Part shown: positions 1 to 8,491 of the stretch, piece by piece
How the letters are laid out: each line of letters begins with the position of its first letter
How positions within the stretch are numbered: position 1 is the first letter of the stretch
Assembly: GCF_900199725.1 (NCBI RefSeq)
Contig: NZ_LT904904.1
Coordinates: 1,257,377 to 1,321,376, forward strand
Length of the DNA: 64,000 nt
Direction: 5' to 3'
From: Cytobacillus massiliigabonensis
Lineage (GTDB): Bacteria > Bacillota > Bacilli > Bacillales > Cytobacillaceae
Made by a program: the position numbers and the translations under genes
Notes under the pieces: generated by a model
Databases searched by the model: none
The model's input: the letters and a program-made list of their open reading frames with translations, nothing else
What the model was told of the DNA's origin: nothing

Positions 1-349
1 TGTAGTAGGCGATATTCTTGCGAAAGCACAGGGGATTGGCCGTAAGTCTGCGTTTGGAAAGGTTGTCATTGCCCGTAATGCTGCTGAAGCTTTAGCTAAA
101 GTTACGGAAGGATCGATATTAGTAACAATTGGCTCTGATCGTGAGATGGTGCCAGCAATTGAAAAATGCAGTGCACTAATAACTGAAGAGGGCGGGCTGA
201 CAAGCCATGCTGCCGTCGTTGGTTTAAATGTAGGGATTCCAGTTATTGTTGGCGCAGAAAATGCTACAACCATACTAAAAGACGGGCAGGAAATTACCGT
301 TGATTCCAATCGTGGTGTGATCTACAACGGCCATGCAAGTGTTCTATAA
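1..349 (+). CDS. pyk: Pyruvate kinase, C-terminal part (partial)
   Basis: The window opens inside this gene; the frame is open from base 2 to the stop at 347-349. The 115 residues seen carry the extra C-terminal domain of Bacillus-type pyruvate kinases, which resembles the phosphohistidine domain of PEP-utilising enzymes. The motif [13 protein letters not shown] is followed by [12 protein letters not shown], and the TSH motif marks that fold. Pyruvate kinase turns PEP and ADP into pyruvate and ATP, the last step of glycolysis. The catalytic barrel lies upstream of the window. The position next to fxsA, ytvI and citZ matches B. subtilis. An isolated PEP-utilising domain is the alternative, but the gene order makes pyk much more likely. 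Confidence 0.93.
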   Translation, partial: VVGDILAKAQGIGRKSAFGKVVIARNAAEALAKVTEGSILVTIGSDREMVPAIEKCSALITEEGGLTSHAAVVGLNVGIPVIVGAENATTILKDGQEITVDSNRGVIYNGHASVL

Positions 350-386
350 ATGACTAGAGCTCAAATTATATAAACAATTGAATTTC

Positions 387-395
387 TGCTATAAT
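387..395 (+). promoter_or_regulatory. Extended -10 promoter for fxsA
   Basis: TGCTATAAT is a perfect TG-N-TATAAT extended -10 lying 37 bases before the fxsA start. No good -35 is visible, which is usual for extended -10 promoters. It would allow transcription of fxsA apart from pyk. Confidence 0.5.
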
Positions 396-432
396 GGAAT
401 GGAGATTAATCCATTATAAAAGAGGTGGCATC

Positions 433-819
433 ATGCGCTACTTACTCTTACTAATTATCATTGTACCTGCTGCGGAAATTGGTGTTTTGCTGCTGTCAGG
501 CAATTTGATTGGTGTATGGCCTACGTTAGGAGTCATTCTTTTTACAGGCGTTCTAGGTGCTTATCTTGCAAAAAAGCAGGGACTAGAAACGATAAGAAAA
601 GCGCAGGACCAGCTTCGTTATGGGCAATTGCCAGGTGAGGCAATTTTAGAAGGCATTTGTATTTTAGCAGGCGGAATTTTCTTGCTTACCCCAGGATTTA
701 TTACTGATATTACAGGTCTTTTGCTGCTGGCTCCACCAACACAATCCTTATTTAAAAAGCTGATTTTAAAAGGTTTTAGAAGATGGATGGATAGAAATAC
801 GGTTACGATTATACGATAA
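433..819 (+). CDS. fxsA: FxsA family membrane protein
   Basis: A 128-residue membrane protein of the FxsA family, named for E. coli FxsA, whose overproduction relieves F-plasmid exclusion of phage T7; its cellular role is unclear. The ATG at 433 was chosen over an upstream in-frame ATG at 394 because AGAGGTGG sits just before it and because residue 1 then begins the first hydrophobic helix (RYLLLLIIIVPAAEIGVLLL). A second segment (WPTLGVILFTGVLGAYLA) and a third around residues 70-95 (ILAGGIFLLTPGFITDITGLLLL) follow, including the GG.F.L.PGF.TD.G motif typical of the family. The basic C-terminal tail is probably cytoplasmic. A terminator follows directly. Confidence 0.9.
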   Translation: MRYLLLLIIIVPAAEIGVLLLSGNLIGVWPTLGVILFTGVLGAYLAKKQGLETIRKAQDQLRYGQLPGEAILEGICILAGGIFLLTPGFITDITGLLLLAPPTQSLFKKLILKGFRRWMDRNTVTIIR

Positions 820-827
820 TGAAAGAG

Positions 828-862
828 AAAAAGGTCACTCCTGGAGAGTGACCTTTTTTTTG
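828..862 (+). terminator. Terminator after fxsA
   Basis: AAAAGGTCACTC pairs with GAGTGACCTTTT around a short loop and is followed by a T run. Confidence 0.9.
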
Positions 863-868
863 TGGTTT

Positions 869-983
869 GGCGAATATTATTGATGTAACGGCGAATATAT
901 CTTATATTTGTCCAATAAAATGCGGTGGACGGCGAATATATCTTATTTTTGTCCAATATAATTCCGTGGACAGTGAATATTAC
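869..983. repeat. Tandem 41-bp repeat
   Basis: Two full 41-bp units (890-930 and 931-971) begin GGCGAATATATCTTAT and end TGGAC. Degenerate partial units flank them at 869 (GGCGAATATTATTG) and 972 (AGTGAATATTAC). The repeat lies between the convergent genes fxsA and ytvI and is not coding. Confidence 0.75.
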
Positions 984-1012
984 AGCGGATTGAGATATGT
1001 CATGTTTTTCAT

Positions 1013-2137
1013 CTAGGCTTTGTTTTCATTTTTTCCTATGATAAATGCCCAAATATCACGGAATACGTTTGCTCGATGCAAGGTAGTTAAAATAACAAGG
1101 GTGACTGGTCCGACAATCAAACCAAGAAAGCCAATGAGCTTAAATCCAACAAATAGTGCAACCAATGTAGCAAGCGGGTCCATTCCGATATTAGACGATA
1201 ATATTTTAGGCTCCATTACTTGCCGCTGCACAAGAACAATCACATATAAAACTCCTAACCCGATTGCCATGCTCATTTCTCCGGCTATCGCTTCATATAT
1301 GATCCACGGAACGAAAATTAAACCCGTTCCCAAGTATGGAATGACATCAACAATTCCTGTAATTAAAGCAATTGTGATTGCATAATCTACTCGAAGGATT
1401 AGTAATCCAATTAGAATAATGACGGTCGTAATCGAAATTAATGTAGCCTGAGCCTTCACAAATCCAAATAACGCCTTTTTTAAATCGGCAAATACTGTTT
1501 TACCGCTTGCTCTTGCACGGCTAGGAATAAGCTTGCTGCCAAGTGTTGAGAGGCGATACCAATCCTTACTAATGAAAAATGTTCCTAGCAAAGAGAAAAT
1601 CAGCACAGTTGCAGCATTAGGAAACCAGGAAATAATATTAGGGATTTTCCCAAAAAAGTTTTGGATGAAAGCACCGACTGTTGTGCCGATATGACTTCCA
1701 ACATTTTTAATATTTTCTACGATTGTATCCTGTTGTCCTGTATCTAAATCCTTGAATAGGCTAGTCAGCTGATTATAAAGTGGAATGATCTGAGCTGCAA
1801 AGAATTCCTCTATATAATTAATCAGCGTATCTAAATGCTTTGGTACGACATTCGAAAGATAGTCTGCACCAGAAACAATTTCTGCAATTAGTAAAGTAAT
1901 CAGTCCAGCAAAGACCCCGATGATGATGATGATGCTTACAAGAACAGCTAGTGAGCGTGGCATTCTGCCTCTTTTTTCTAGGAAGTTTACAAGTGGATTA
2001 ATTAGAAATGCGATGGCGAATCCGATAATGAAAGGATATGTTACTTTAGATAAATAAAAACAGCTTAAGAGCAGGAGCACAACGAAGCCGATCACAAAAA
2101 GAAATCTTAATGTCCTATGTAAATATACAGGATTCAA
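1013..2137 (-). CDS. ytvI: AI-2E family transporter-like protein, YtvI type
   Basis: A 374-residue polytopic membrane protein of the AI-2E transporter family (PerM/TqsA group); Bacillus YtvI is associated with sporulation. The start is TTG at 2135-2137, with AGGAGGT six bases upstream. There are about eight hydrophobic segments: two near the N-terminus (residues 10-30 and 33-50), one at about 62-85, then after a soluble stretch the set from about 155 to 350. The family motif PYLGTGLIFVPW lies near residue 265. The transported substrate is unknown and should not be assumed to be autoinducer-2. The gene is convergent with fxsA and divergent from citZ, as in B. subtilis. Confidence 0.88.
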   Translation of the reverse strand: MNPVYLHRTLRFLFVIGFVVLLLLSCFYLSKVTYPFIIGFAIAFLINPLVNFLEKRGRMPRSLAVLVSIIIIIGVFAGLITLLIAEIVSGADYLSNVVPKHLDTLINYIEEFFAAQIIPLYNQLTSLFKDLDTGQQDTIVENIKNVGSHIGTTVGAFIQNFFGKIPNIISWFPNAATVLIFSLLGTFFISKDWYRLSTLGSKLIPSRARASGKTVFADLKKALFGFVKAQATLISITTVIILIGLLILRVDYAITIALITGIVDVIPYLGTGLIFVPWIIYEAIAGEMSMAIGLGVLYVIVLVQRQVMEPKILSSNIGMDPLATLVALFVGFKLIGFLGLIVGPVTLVILTTLHRANVFRDIWAFIIGKNENKA

Positions 2138-2455
2138 AAAAATACCTCCTATTTTTTAGGAATGTTAATTATCTTTCATCATACACCATTCCAATACGAG
2201 TTATAAATGCAAAAGGATTCAAATTTACCCTGGATAATAAGGAAATATTGTTAATCTATCTTTTATAAGATGACAGAATAAAAAGCAATATATTTTTAAT
2301 ATTTATAAAGTTATGTTAGAATAGCTTAATAGTAGAAAAGTTGTAGAAAACTGTTTAGGCATCATTCAATGCTTTTTCAAATTCTTATTTAGCAAAGGAA
2401 TGTAAATAACTTTTCTTGAAAAATAATAATTTTTTCACATTTTCGCCACTTTTCA

Positions 2456-2484
2456 TTCACAAAAGTCAGATAATTGTTTATAAT
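2456..2484 (+). promoter_or_regulatory. Probable sigma-A promoter of citZ
   Basis: TTCACA and TATAAT are separated by exactly 17 bp. The transcript would start near 2491 and carry a leader of about 310 nt before citZ. Confidence 0.6.
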
Positions 2485-2577
2485 AGGACTTAAGTGTACA
2501 ACCATTTTCATAGGGCTCTTGAAAATTTTATTTCATCCTATTATTCTAGTATTTTTATCTAATTTTTTTGTGTAAAA

Positions 2578-2592
2578 ATGTAAGCATTTTCT
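2578..2592 (+). promoter_or_regulatory. Candidate CcpA site (cre) in the citZ leader
   Basis: ATGTAAGCATTTTCT fits the cre consensus WTGNAANCGNWNNCW except for A in place of the core G. It lies about 90 bases downstream of the proposed start point, where it could act as a roadblock. CcpA control of citZ is known in B. subtilis; this particular site is an inference. Confidence 0.45.
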
Positions 2593-2803
2593 TTTCATTA
2601 TGTCGAGCAGTCGCTCATTGTTGATGATAGTTTGTTTTTTTATGTTTGGTCTGTAGTCCGGCGTATTAGTCGGATTTAAAAGGCTGAAATTACGCCTTTA
2701 AATATCAGAATATTTTTTCAAAGGTTAAATGATGGGATTTAACTTCAAAAGTATTACAGACAAAGGGTATGGGGAAATTTATTATGTAAAGGAGAGATTC
2801 AGT

Positions 2804-3922
2804 ATGACAGCAACACGCGGACTCGAAGGGGTAGTAGCTACTACATCATCTATAAGCTCTATCATTGATGATACTTTAACTTATGTTGGTTATAATATTG
2901 ATGATTTGGCTGTAAATGCAAGTTTTGAAGAAGTAATTTATCTTTTATGGCATAGAAAGCTTCCAACTCAAGCGGAGCTTACGGAATTAAAAAATCAGTT
3001 AGCTGACAATGCAGGGCTGCCTAAGGAAGTATTAGACCATTTCAAGATGTATCCGATCGATCAAGTGCACCCTATGGCTGCTCTTCGTTCAGCTGTTTCT
3101 CTTTTAGGATTGTATGATGATGACGCGGATTTAATGGAAACAGAAGCAAATTATAATAAAGCAATTCGCTTGCAAGCAAAAATGCCTTCAATTGTAGCAG
3201 CATTTGCTCGAGTAAGAAAAGGTTTAGAGCCGATTGCTCCTAGAAAAGACCTTGGTTTTGCAGCGAATTTCTTATATATGTTATCAGGCAAAGAACCAGA
3301 GCCTATCGCAGTTGAAGCAATTGATAAAGCTTTAGTTCTGCATGCTGACCATGAATTAAATGCTTCTACTTTCACTGCACGTGTATGTGTGGCAACTTTA
3401 TCAGACGTTTATTCTGGAATTACAGCGGCCATCGGTGCCCTAAAGGGACCATTGCATGGGGGAGCTAATGAAGCAGTAATGAAAATGCTGACTGATATTG
3501 GCACACTTGAAAATGTAGATTCATATATTCGTGGGAAACTAGAAAAGAAAGAAAAAATCATGGGTTTTGGTCATCGTGTATACCGTAAAGGGGATCCACG
3601 TGCAAAACACTTAAGAGAAATGTCAAAGAAACTAACTGAACTTACTGGTGAACCACATTGGTATCAAATGTCTACTCAAATAGAGGAAATTGTAACTGGC
3701 GAGAAAAATCTGCCGCCAAATGTTGATTTCTATTCTGCTTCTGTCTATCACAGCTTAGGAATCGATCATGACTTATTTACACCAATCTTTGCTGTAAGCC
3801 GTGTATCTGGCTGGCTGGCCCATATTCTTGAGCAATATGAAAACAACCGTTTAATCCGCCCGCGTGCAGATTATACAGGTCCTGGCATGCAAGAATATGT
3901 TCCTGTAGGTCTGAGAGGCTAA
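2804..3922 (+). CDS. citZ: Citrate synthase II
   Basis: Makes citrate from oxaloacetate and acetyl-CoA, the entry step of the TCA cycle. The ATG at 2804 follows AAAGGAGAG and gives 372 residues, the usual length; an upstream in-frame ATG at 2729 lacks a ribosome site and would add an unconserved stretch. The N-terminus TATRGLEGVVATTSSIS is typical of short Gram-positive citrate synthases. Catalytic motifs are present: GPLHGGANE (first His), MGFGHRVYRKGDPRA (second His) and NVDFYSAS (catalytic Asp). Citrate synthase, icd and mdh follow in the order known from B. subtilis, but here hairpins and separate leaders divide the genes. A cre-like site in the leader suggests carbon repression. Confidence 0.97.
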   Translation: MTATRGLEGVVATTSSISSIIDDTLTYVGYNIDDLAVNASFEEVIYLLWHRKLPTQAELTELKNQLADNAGLPKEVLDHFKMYPIDQVHPMAALRSAVSLLGLYDDDADLMETEANYNKAIRLQAKMPSIVAAFARVRKGLEPIAPRKDLGFAANFLYMLSGKEPEPIAVEAIDKALVLHADHELNASTFTARVCVATLSDVYSGITAAIGALKGPLHGGANEAVMKMLTDIGTLENVDSYIRGKLEKKEKIMGFGHRVYRKGDPRAKHLREMSKKLTELTGEPHWYQMSTQIEEIVTGEKNLPPNVDFYSASVYHSLGIDHDLFTPIFAVSRVSGWLAHILEQYENNRLIRPRADYTGPGMQEYVPVGLRG

Positions 3923-3935
3923 ATAGAAAAGAGCA

Positions 3936-3956
3936 AGCGGCTAGGCCCTAGCCGCT
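3936..3956. repeat. Perfect palindrome and remnant of the dispersed element
   Basis: AGCGGCTAGG and CCTAGCCGCT flank a single base. To about 4015 the text (GCGCAAGCGGCTAGCCC, then GGGGCGACAAGCATAGGCGCT) looks like a class A element with its middle deleted. There is no T run, so this is a weak candidate for the citZ terminator. Confidence 0.5.
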
Positions 3957-4091
3957 GGAACTGGACAAAGAAAAGCGCAAGCGGCTAGCCCAGGGGCGAC
4001 AAGCATAGGCGCTGATTAGAAAACTTAATATTTTCAGAAACAGCATTTACTTTTATTTCAAAAGTTGCTGTAATAAAGAGAAGAAGGAGGG

Positions 4092-4190
4092 TTAGGGGCA
4101 GTGGCCTTCTAACCTTTGATTCTGATAGATGCAAGGCAGTTTTATATACATATAAAAGCCAAAGGCTTAAAAACTGCCGCTGCTTTTTAA
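4092..4190 (+). promoter_or_regulatory. Structured leader / possible attenuator before icd
   Basis: GGTTAG at 4092 can pair with CTAACC near 4119, and GGCAGTTTT at 4135 pairs with AAAACTGCC at 4170-4178, followed by GCTGCTTTTT. The second hairpin resembles an intrinsic terminator placed about 20 bases before the icd ribosome site. No known riboswitch class was recognised. Confidence 0.35.
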
Positions 4191-4208
4191 AAATGGAGGG
4201 AATAAACA

Positions 4209-5477
4209 ATGCAAGGTGAAAAAATCACGGTTAGCAATGGAGTATTAAACGTACCAAACAATCCAATCGTTCCATTTATTGAAGGAGACGGAACAGGTCC
4301 TGATATTTGGGCTTCAGCATCAAGAGTATTAGATGCAGCAGTAGAAAAGGCATATAAAGGTGAACGCAAAATAGTCTGGAAAGAAGTATTGGCGGGAGAA
4401 AAAGCATTCAATCAAACGGGAGAATGGCTGCCTTCAGAAACGTTAGACGTAATCAATGAATATTTAATCGCGATTAAAGGTCCTTTAACAACACCAATCG
4501 GTGGCGGGATTCGTTCATTAAACGTTGCTCTTCGTCAAGAATTAGATCTATTCGTATGTTTACGTCCTGTACGCTGGTTTGAAGGTGTGCCTTCACCTGT
4601 TAAGCGTCCTCAAGATACAGACATGGTTATTTTCCGCGAAAATACTGAGGATATCTACGCGGGAATTGAATATGCAAAAGGTTCAGATGAAGTGAAGAAG
4701 CTAATTGCTTTCCTTCAAGATGAAATGGGTGTGAATAAAATTCGTTTCCCTGAAACCTCTGGTATCGGAATTAAGCCAGTTTCAGAAGAAGGAACAAGCC
4801 GTCTAGTGCGTGCAGCAATTGACTATGCTATTAAAGAAGGTCGTAAATCCCTAACTTTAGTGCATAAAGGAAATATCATGAAATTCACTGAAGGCGCTTT
4901 TAAAAACTGGGGCTATGAGCTTGCAGAGAGAGAATACGGGGATAAGGTATTCACTTGGGCACAGTATGACCGCATTAAAGATGAGCAAGGTGCTGAAGCT
5001 GCAAATAAAGCTCAAGCAGATGCTGAAGCGGCAGGCAAAATTATCGTCAAAGATGCGATTGCAGATATTTTCTTACAGCAAATCCTTACTCGTCCAAAAG
5101 AATTTGACGTTGTTGCAACGATGAACCTAAACGGGGATTATATCTCTGATGCACTTGCTGCACAGGTTGGCGGAATTGGTATTGCTCCAGGAGCAAACAT
5201 CAACTATGAAACAGGTCATGCCATTTTTGAAGCAACTCATGGAACAGCTCCGAAATATGCGGGATTAGATAAAGTAAATCCTTCATCTGTTATCCTTTCA
5301 GGTGTATTAATGCTTGAACATTTAGGCTGGAACGAAGCTGCAGATATGATTGTAAAATCAATGGAAAAATCAATTGCTTCTAAAGTTGTCACTTACGACT
5401 TTGCTCGTCTAATGGATGGTGCAACAGAAGTGAAATGCTCTGAGTTTGGTGATGAATTAATCAAAAATATGGAGTAA
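4209..5477 (+). CDS. icd: Isocitrate dehydrogenase, NADP-dependent
   Basis: A 422-residue enzyme that oxidises isocitrate to 2-oxoglutarate and CO2 in the TCA cycle. ATG 4209 follows TGGAGGG with a normal gap. The substrate loop [13 protein letters not shown] contains the serine that is phosphorylated in the E. coli enzyme. [13 protein letters not shown], the [15 protein letters not shown] metal-binding segment (Asp pair) and [12 protein letters not shown] (cofactor loop) are all present. Length matches B. subtilis Icd (423). NADP preference is inferred from the family. It lies between citZ and mdh, so it belongs to the carboxylic-acid branch of the cycle; the gap to citZ is 286 bp and contains hairpins, so it may have separate control. 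Confidence 0.97.
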   Translation: MQGEKITVSNGVLNVPNNPIVPFIEGDGTGPDIWASASRVLDAAVEKAYKGERKIVWKEVLAGEKAFNQTGEWLPSETLDVINEYLIAIKGPLTTPIGGGIRSLNVALRQELDLFVCLRPVRWFEGVPSPVKRPQDTDMVIFRENTEDIYAGIEYAKGSDEVKKLIAFLQDEMGVNKIRFPETSGIGIKPVSEEGTSRLVRAAIDYAIKEGRKSLTLVHKGNIMKFTEGAFKNWGYELAEREYGDKVFTWAQYDRIKDEQGAEAANKAQADAEAAGKIIVKDAIADIFLQQILTRPKEFDVVATMNLNGDYISDALAAQVGGIGIAPGANINYETGHAIFEATHGTAPKYAGLDKVNPSSVILSGVLMLEHLGWNEAADMIVKSMEKSIASKVVTYDFARLMDGATEVKCSEFGDELIKNME

Positions 5478-5481
5478 TGAA

Positions 5482-5596
5482 ATGCGGAAGCGCCTCGATC
5501 AGCCCCGACAATCATAAGACAAAGCACGCAGGAAATCCTGATTTCTGGAGTGATTTGGCTTAGACTTACGGAGCTAGGCGCTGGAGCTAGACAGTT
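5482..5596 (-). repeat. Dispersed palindromic element, class A (reverse copy)
   Basis: Read on the minus strand it begins GTCTAGCTCCAGCGCCTAG and ends GGCGCTTCCGCATTTC, like the other class A copies. Its inner hairpin (AGAAATCAGGATTTCT on the minus strand) differs in sequence but is still paired. Confidence 0.8.
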
Positions 5597-5633
5597 GTCC
5601 GCTCAAAAGTGGTATACTTTATATATGTTATTA

Positions 5634-5665
5634 GGAGGCTGTTCTTGGATCAAGAACAGCCCTCC
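5634..5665 (+). other. Strong hairpin before mdh
   Basis: CTGTTCTTG and CAAGAACAG pair around GAT, and flanking GGAG/CTCC extends the stem with one bulged base. The hairpin is followed by TTGCATATAT, not a T run, so it is more likely an mRNA processing or stability element than a terminator. Confidence 0.6.
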
Positions 5666-5700
5666 TTGCATATATCATAATTTTCGAGGAGGAACGAGTC

Positions 5701-6639
5701 ATGTCATTGAAACGTAAAAAGATTTCCGTTATTGGTGGAGGCTTTACTGGTGCAACTACTGCATTCCTGCTAGCACAAAAGGAATTAGGGGATGTTGTTT
5801 TGGTAGACATTCCACAAATGGAAAACCCAACAAAGGGAAAAGCTCTAGATATGCTTGAAGCAAGCCCTGTTCAAGGATTTGATGCTAACATTACCGGCAC
5901 TTCCAGCTATGAAGATACAGCTGATTCAGATATCGTAGTTGTAACGGCTGGAATTGCGCGTAAGCCTGGCATGAGCCGTGATGATTTAGTGCAAACAAAC
6001 CAAAAAATAATGAAAAGTGTTGCACAAGAGATTGCAAAGCATTCTCCTAATTGTTTCATCGTTGTTTTAACAAATCCAGTTGATGCAATGACATATACTA
6101 TTTTTAAAGAGTCTGGCTTCCCTAAAAACCGTGTAATTGGTCAATCGGGTGTTCTTGATACGGCTCGTTTCCGAACGTTTATTGCTCAAGAATTAAATCT
6201 GTCAGTTAAAGATATTACGGGCTTCGTTCTAGGCGGGCATGGAGATGATATGGTTCCGTTAGTACGCTACTCCTATGCAGGCGGGATCCCTTTAGAAACA
6301 CTAATTTCAAAAGAGCGTCTTGAAGCAATTGTGGAACGCACGCGAAAAGGTGGCGGAGAAATTGTTAACTTACTAGGCAATGGCAGTGCTTATTATGCTC
6401 CAGCTGCATCATTAGTTGAAATGTGCGAAGCGATCCTTAAAGATCAGCGCCGAGTTCTTCCTTCCATAGCTTATCTTGAAGGGGAATATGGATATGATGG
6501 CATTTATTTAGGTGTTCCGACGATCCTTGGGGCAAATGGCATTGAAAAAGTAATAGAACTTGAATTAACAGCAGATGAAAAAGCAGCATTAGATAAATCG
6601 GCTGAAGCTGTAAGAAATGTAATGGCTGTTCTAGCATAA
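5701..6639 (+). CDS. mdh: Malate dehydrogenase
   Basis: Oxidises malate to oxaloacetate with NAD. The 312-residue protein is of the LDH-like type found in Bacillus. The Rossmann motif [14 protein letters not shown] lies at residues 12-25. The substrate loop [11 protein letters not shown] carries two of the catalytic Arg residues, and [12 protein letters not shown] carries the catalytic His. The ATG at 5701 follows GAGGAGGAACG. It is third in the citZ-icd-mdh order but is separated from icd by a reverse-oriented repeat and a strong hairpin. A clear terminator ends the unit. Confidence 0.97.
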   Translation: MSLKRKKISVIGGGFTGATTAFLLAQKELGDVVLVDIPQMENPTKGKALDMLEASPVQGFDANITGTSSYEDTADSDIVVVTAGIARKPGMSRDDLVQTNQKIMKSVAQEIAKHSPNCFIVVLTNPVDAMTYTIFKESGFPKNRVIGQSGVLDTARFRTFIAQELNLSVKDITGFVLGGHGDDMVPLVRYSYAGGIPLETLISKERLEAIVERTRKGGGEIVNLLGNGSAYYAPAASLVEMCEAILKDQRRVLPSIAYLEGEYGYDGIYLGVPTILGANGIEKVIELELTADEKAALDKSAEAVRNVMAVLA

Positions 6640-6663
6640 TTTTTGCGCGATAGTAAGATAAAT

Positions 6664-6697
6664 AAAAAAATTCGGGAAATTCCCGAATTTTTTTATT
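6664..6697 (+). terminator. Terminator after mdh
   Basis: AAAAAAATTCGGG and CCCGAATTTTTTT pair around AAATT, giving an A-rich upstream arm and a T run on the downstream side. It could work in both directions. Confidence 0.93.
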
Positions 6698-6822
6698 TAA
6701 TTCCTTTTTTGGATAATATAATAGTGATATAATAGAATAAATAGACTGATAATTTTAATAATTATTAGCTATTTTTTTAAGTATCATTGAAATCGTTTAC
6801 ATAACTTTGGAGGTGCAGAAAA

Positions 6823-7299
6823 ATGTTACTTGGGAAAAAAAGAAAATTAGGTAGAAAGATTGAAGAGATCTCTGCTGGGGAGAAATTAACTTTAACTGAA
6901 AAAATAGAAGATAAGGATTTACTATTATATTTAGGTTTAACGAATGATGCAAATCCACTTTATATTCAACATGATTATGCATCACAAACACCATACAAAA
7001 AGCCAATTGTTCCAAGTATCATGCTGAATGGGATTATTAATTCTGCTATTTCGAAATATCTCCCTGGACCAGGAAGCCATATTTTAAAGCAAGAAATTGA
7101 ATTTTTAAAACCTGTTTATCACTATGGAACAGTACAATTTCTATTTGAAGTTACAGAGGTTAGCAATAGCAGCCATACGGTTCAAATAGAGGTAATTGGC
7201 ACAAACGAGGATGAGGAAACAGTGATCAAAGGGAAATTACTTGTATGCCCTCCTCATCGCCTGAATAAAATGGAAGGCGAAGCGCTTGATAATTTTTAA
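6823..7299 (+). CDS. MaoC-fold (hot-dog) hydratase-like protein
   Basis: A 158-residue single hot-dog domain related to MaoC / (R)-specific enoyl-CoA hydratases. ATG 6823 follows TTGGAGGTG. The hydratase motif is seen as GLTNDANPLYIQHDYA (about residues 48-63): Asp and Asn-Pro are kept, but the position normally held by the catalytic His (NPIH) is Tyr. IVPSIMLNGIINSAI and EIEFLKPVYHYG are also typical of the fold. A similar gene lies between mdh and phoP in other Bacillus genomes, from memory. It may bind an acyl-CoA, or act on a substrate that does not need the His; hydratase activity should not be assumed. Confidence 0.8.
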   Translation: MLLGKKRKLGRKIEEISAGEKLTLTEKIEDKDLLLYLGLTNDANPLYIQHDYASQTPYKKPIVPSIMLNGIINSAISKYLPGPGSHILKQEIEFLKPVYHYGTVQFLFEVTEVSNSSHTVQIEVIGTNEDEETVIKGKLLVCPPHRLNKMEGEALDNF

Positions 7300-7313
7300 C
7301 TTAATCTGTTTTA

Positions 7314-7350
7314 AGAAGGGATGTGCAGTTGCATGTCTCTTTTTTCTTTG
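7314..7350 (+). terminator. Terminator after the MaoC-like gene
   Basis: GGGATGTGCA pairs with TGCATGTCTC, allowing three G-U pairs, and is followed by TTTTTTC. Confidence 0.75.
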
Positions 7351-7362
7351 TAAAAAAGAAAT

Positions 7363-7436
7363 TGTCGGTCTGATTAATTGAACAAGCCTTTATGTACGAA
7401 GTAATAACCGGCGCCGTGAAATTAGGCAGACCGACA
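7363..7436. repeat. 74-bp element bounded by perfect 10-bp inverted repeats
   Basis: TGTCGGTCTG (7363-7372) and CAGACCGACA (7427-7436) enclose 54 bases that include the palindrome CGGCGCCG. It is not coding and matches none of the other repeats in the window. Confidence 0.6.
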
Positions 7437-7570
7437 TTTACATAATTTGTTGTGAGCAGATTCTCATGAAAGTTTTTATTTGTTTAGTGTTACCCTTGTT
7501 CCAAATAGATACACAGTTTATATTAGAAGGGAAGAGATTAAATTTAACATTTTTAAGTGATAAGAAAGCA

Positions 7571-7728
7571 GGGTGCTGTCTAGCGCAAGCGCCCTAGCGG
7601 CTAATGTTCTTCGCCCACCTCCCTGCGTCAAGTTAACATCGGTTCACTATCGTTCACCGTGTTTCCTTTATCTCAGCCGGTGTGCTCCAGGTCATACGCC
7701 GCTGAACAGGGAGCTTGCGCTTTTCTTA
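7571..7728 (+). repeat. Dispersed palindromic element, class B
   Basis: Starts CTGTCTAGCGCAAGCG and ends GGAGCTTGCGCTTTTC. GCGCAAGC...CCCT...CGGC pairs with GCCG...AGGG...GCTTGCGC. It shares the middle text CGACATC/TTCGCTATCG-GTTTCC-ATCTCAGCCGG with the copies at 16599, 23347 and 53678. It lies upstream of phoP; most of the 475-base gap before phoP is accounted for by this, the terminator and the 74-bp element. Confidence 0.8.
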
Positions 7729-7774
7729 TAATCTTGGATGATTAATAGGGGAATATATCAACTTGGAGGCAAAT

Positions 7775-8491
7775 ATGGAGAAGACAATTCTTGTTGTTGA
7801 TGATGAACAATCAATCCTAACCTTATTGGAGTATAATCTGCAGCATGCAGGCTTCAAAGTGATTACAGCGATGGATGGGGAGGAGGGAATTAACCAAGCC
7901 TTATCCCATCTCCCGGATTTAATCGTGTTAGATCTTATGCTTCCTAAACTTGATGGGATTGAGGTATGCAAACAGCTCCGTCAACAGAAGGTGTTCATAC
8001 CTATATTAATGTTAACTGCAAAAGATGATGAGTTTGATAAAGTGCTTGGGCTGGAGTTGGGTGCAGATGACTATATGACAAAGCCGTTTAGTCCAAGAGA
8101 AGTGGTTGCAAGGGTAAAGGCTATTTTGCGGAGAACACAAATACAGATGGAAACACCAGTCATGACAGAGGAAGAGTCAGGTCATGTTCGTATTGCTGGT
8201 TTAAAAATTATTCCGGATCATTATGAAGCCTATATTGAAAATGAGCTATTAGAGTTAACACCAAAAGAATTCGAGCTTCTGTTATATTTAGCAAAAAATA
8301 AAGGACGGGTACTGACAAGGGATCAGCTTCTTAGTGCAGTATGGAACTATGACTTCGCAGGGGATACTCGAATTGTTGACGTACATATTAGCCATTTAAG
8401 AGAGAAGATTGAGCAAAATACAAAAAAGCCTGTATATATAAAAACCATTCGCGGATTAGGCTATAAGCTGGAGGAGCCGAAAGGAGAATGA
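7775..8491 (+). CDS. phoP: Response regulator PhoP
   Basis: OmpR-family response regulator of the phosphate-starvation system, 238 residues. ATG 7775 is preferred because GGAGG lies at 7765-7769; the in-frame TTG at 7763 overlaps that ribosome site. Receiver domain: acidic pair VVDDE near residue 8, phospho-acceptor Asp in IVLDLMLPKLDG, Thr/Ser switch in MLTAKDD, and Lys in MTKPFSPREV. The C-terminal winged helix includes LTPKEFELLLYLAKNKGRV and DTRIVDVHISHLREKIE. It is translationally coupled to phoR (4-base overlap). When phosphorylated, PhoP controls Pho regulon promoters. YycF/WalR is the closest alternative, but gene order and partner point to PhoP. Confidence 0.95.
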   Translation: MEKTILVVDDEQSILTLLEYNLQHAGFKVITAMDGEEGINQALSHLPDLIVLDLMLPKLDGIEVCKQLRQQKVFIPILMLTAKDDEFDKVLGLELGADDYMTKPFSPREVVARVKAILRRTQIQMETPVMTEEESGHVRIAGLKIIPDHYEAYIENELLELTPKEFELLLYLAKNKGRVLTRDQLLSAVWNYDFAGDTRIVDVHISHLREKIEQNTKKPVYIKTIRGLGYKLEEPKGE

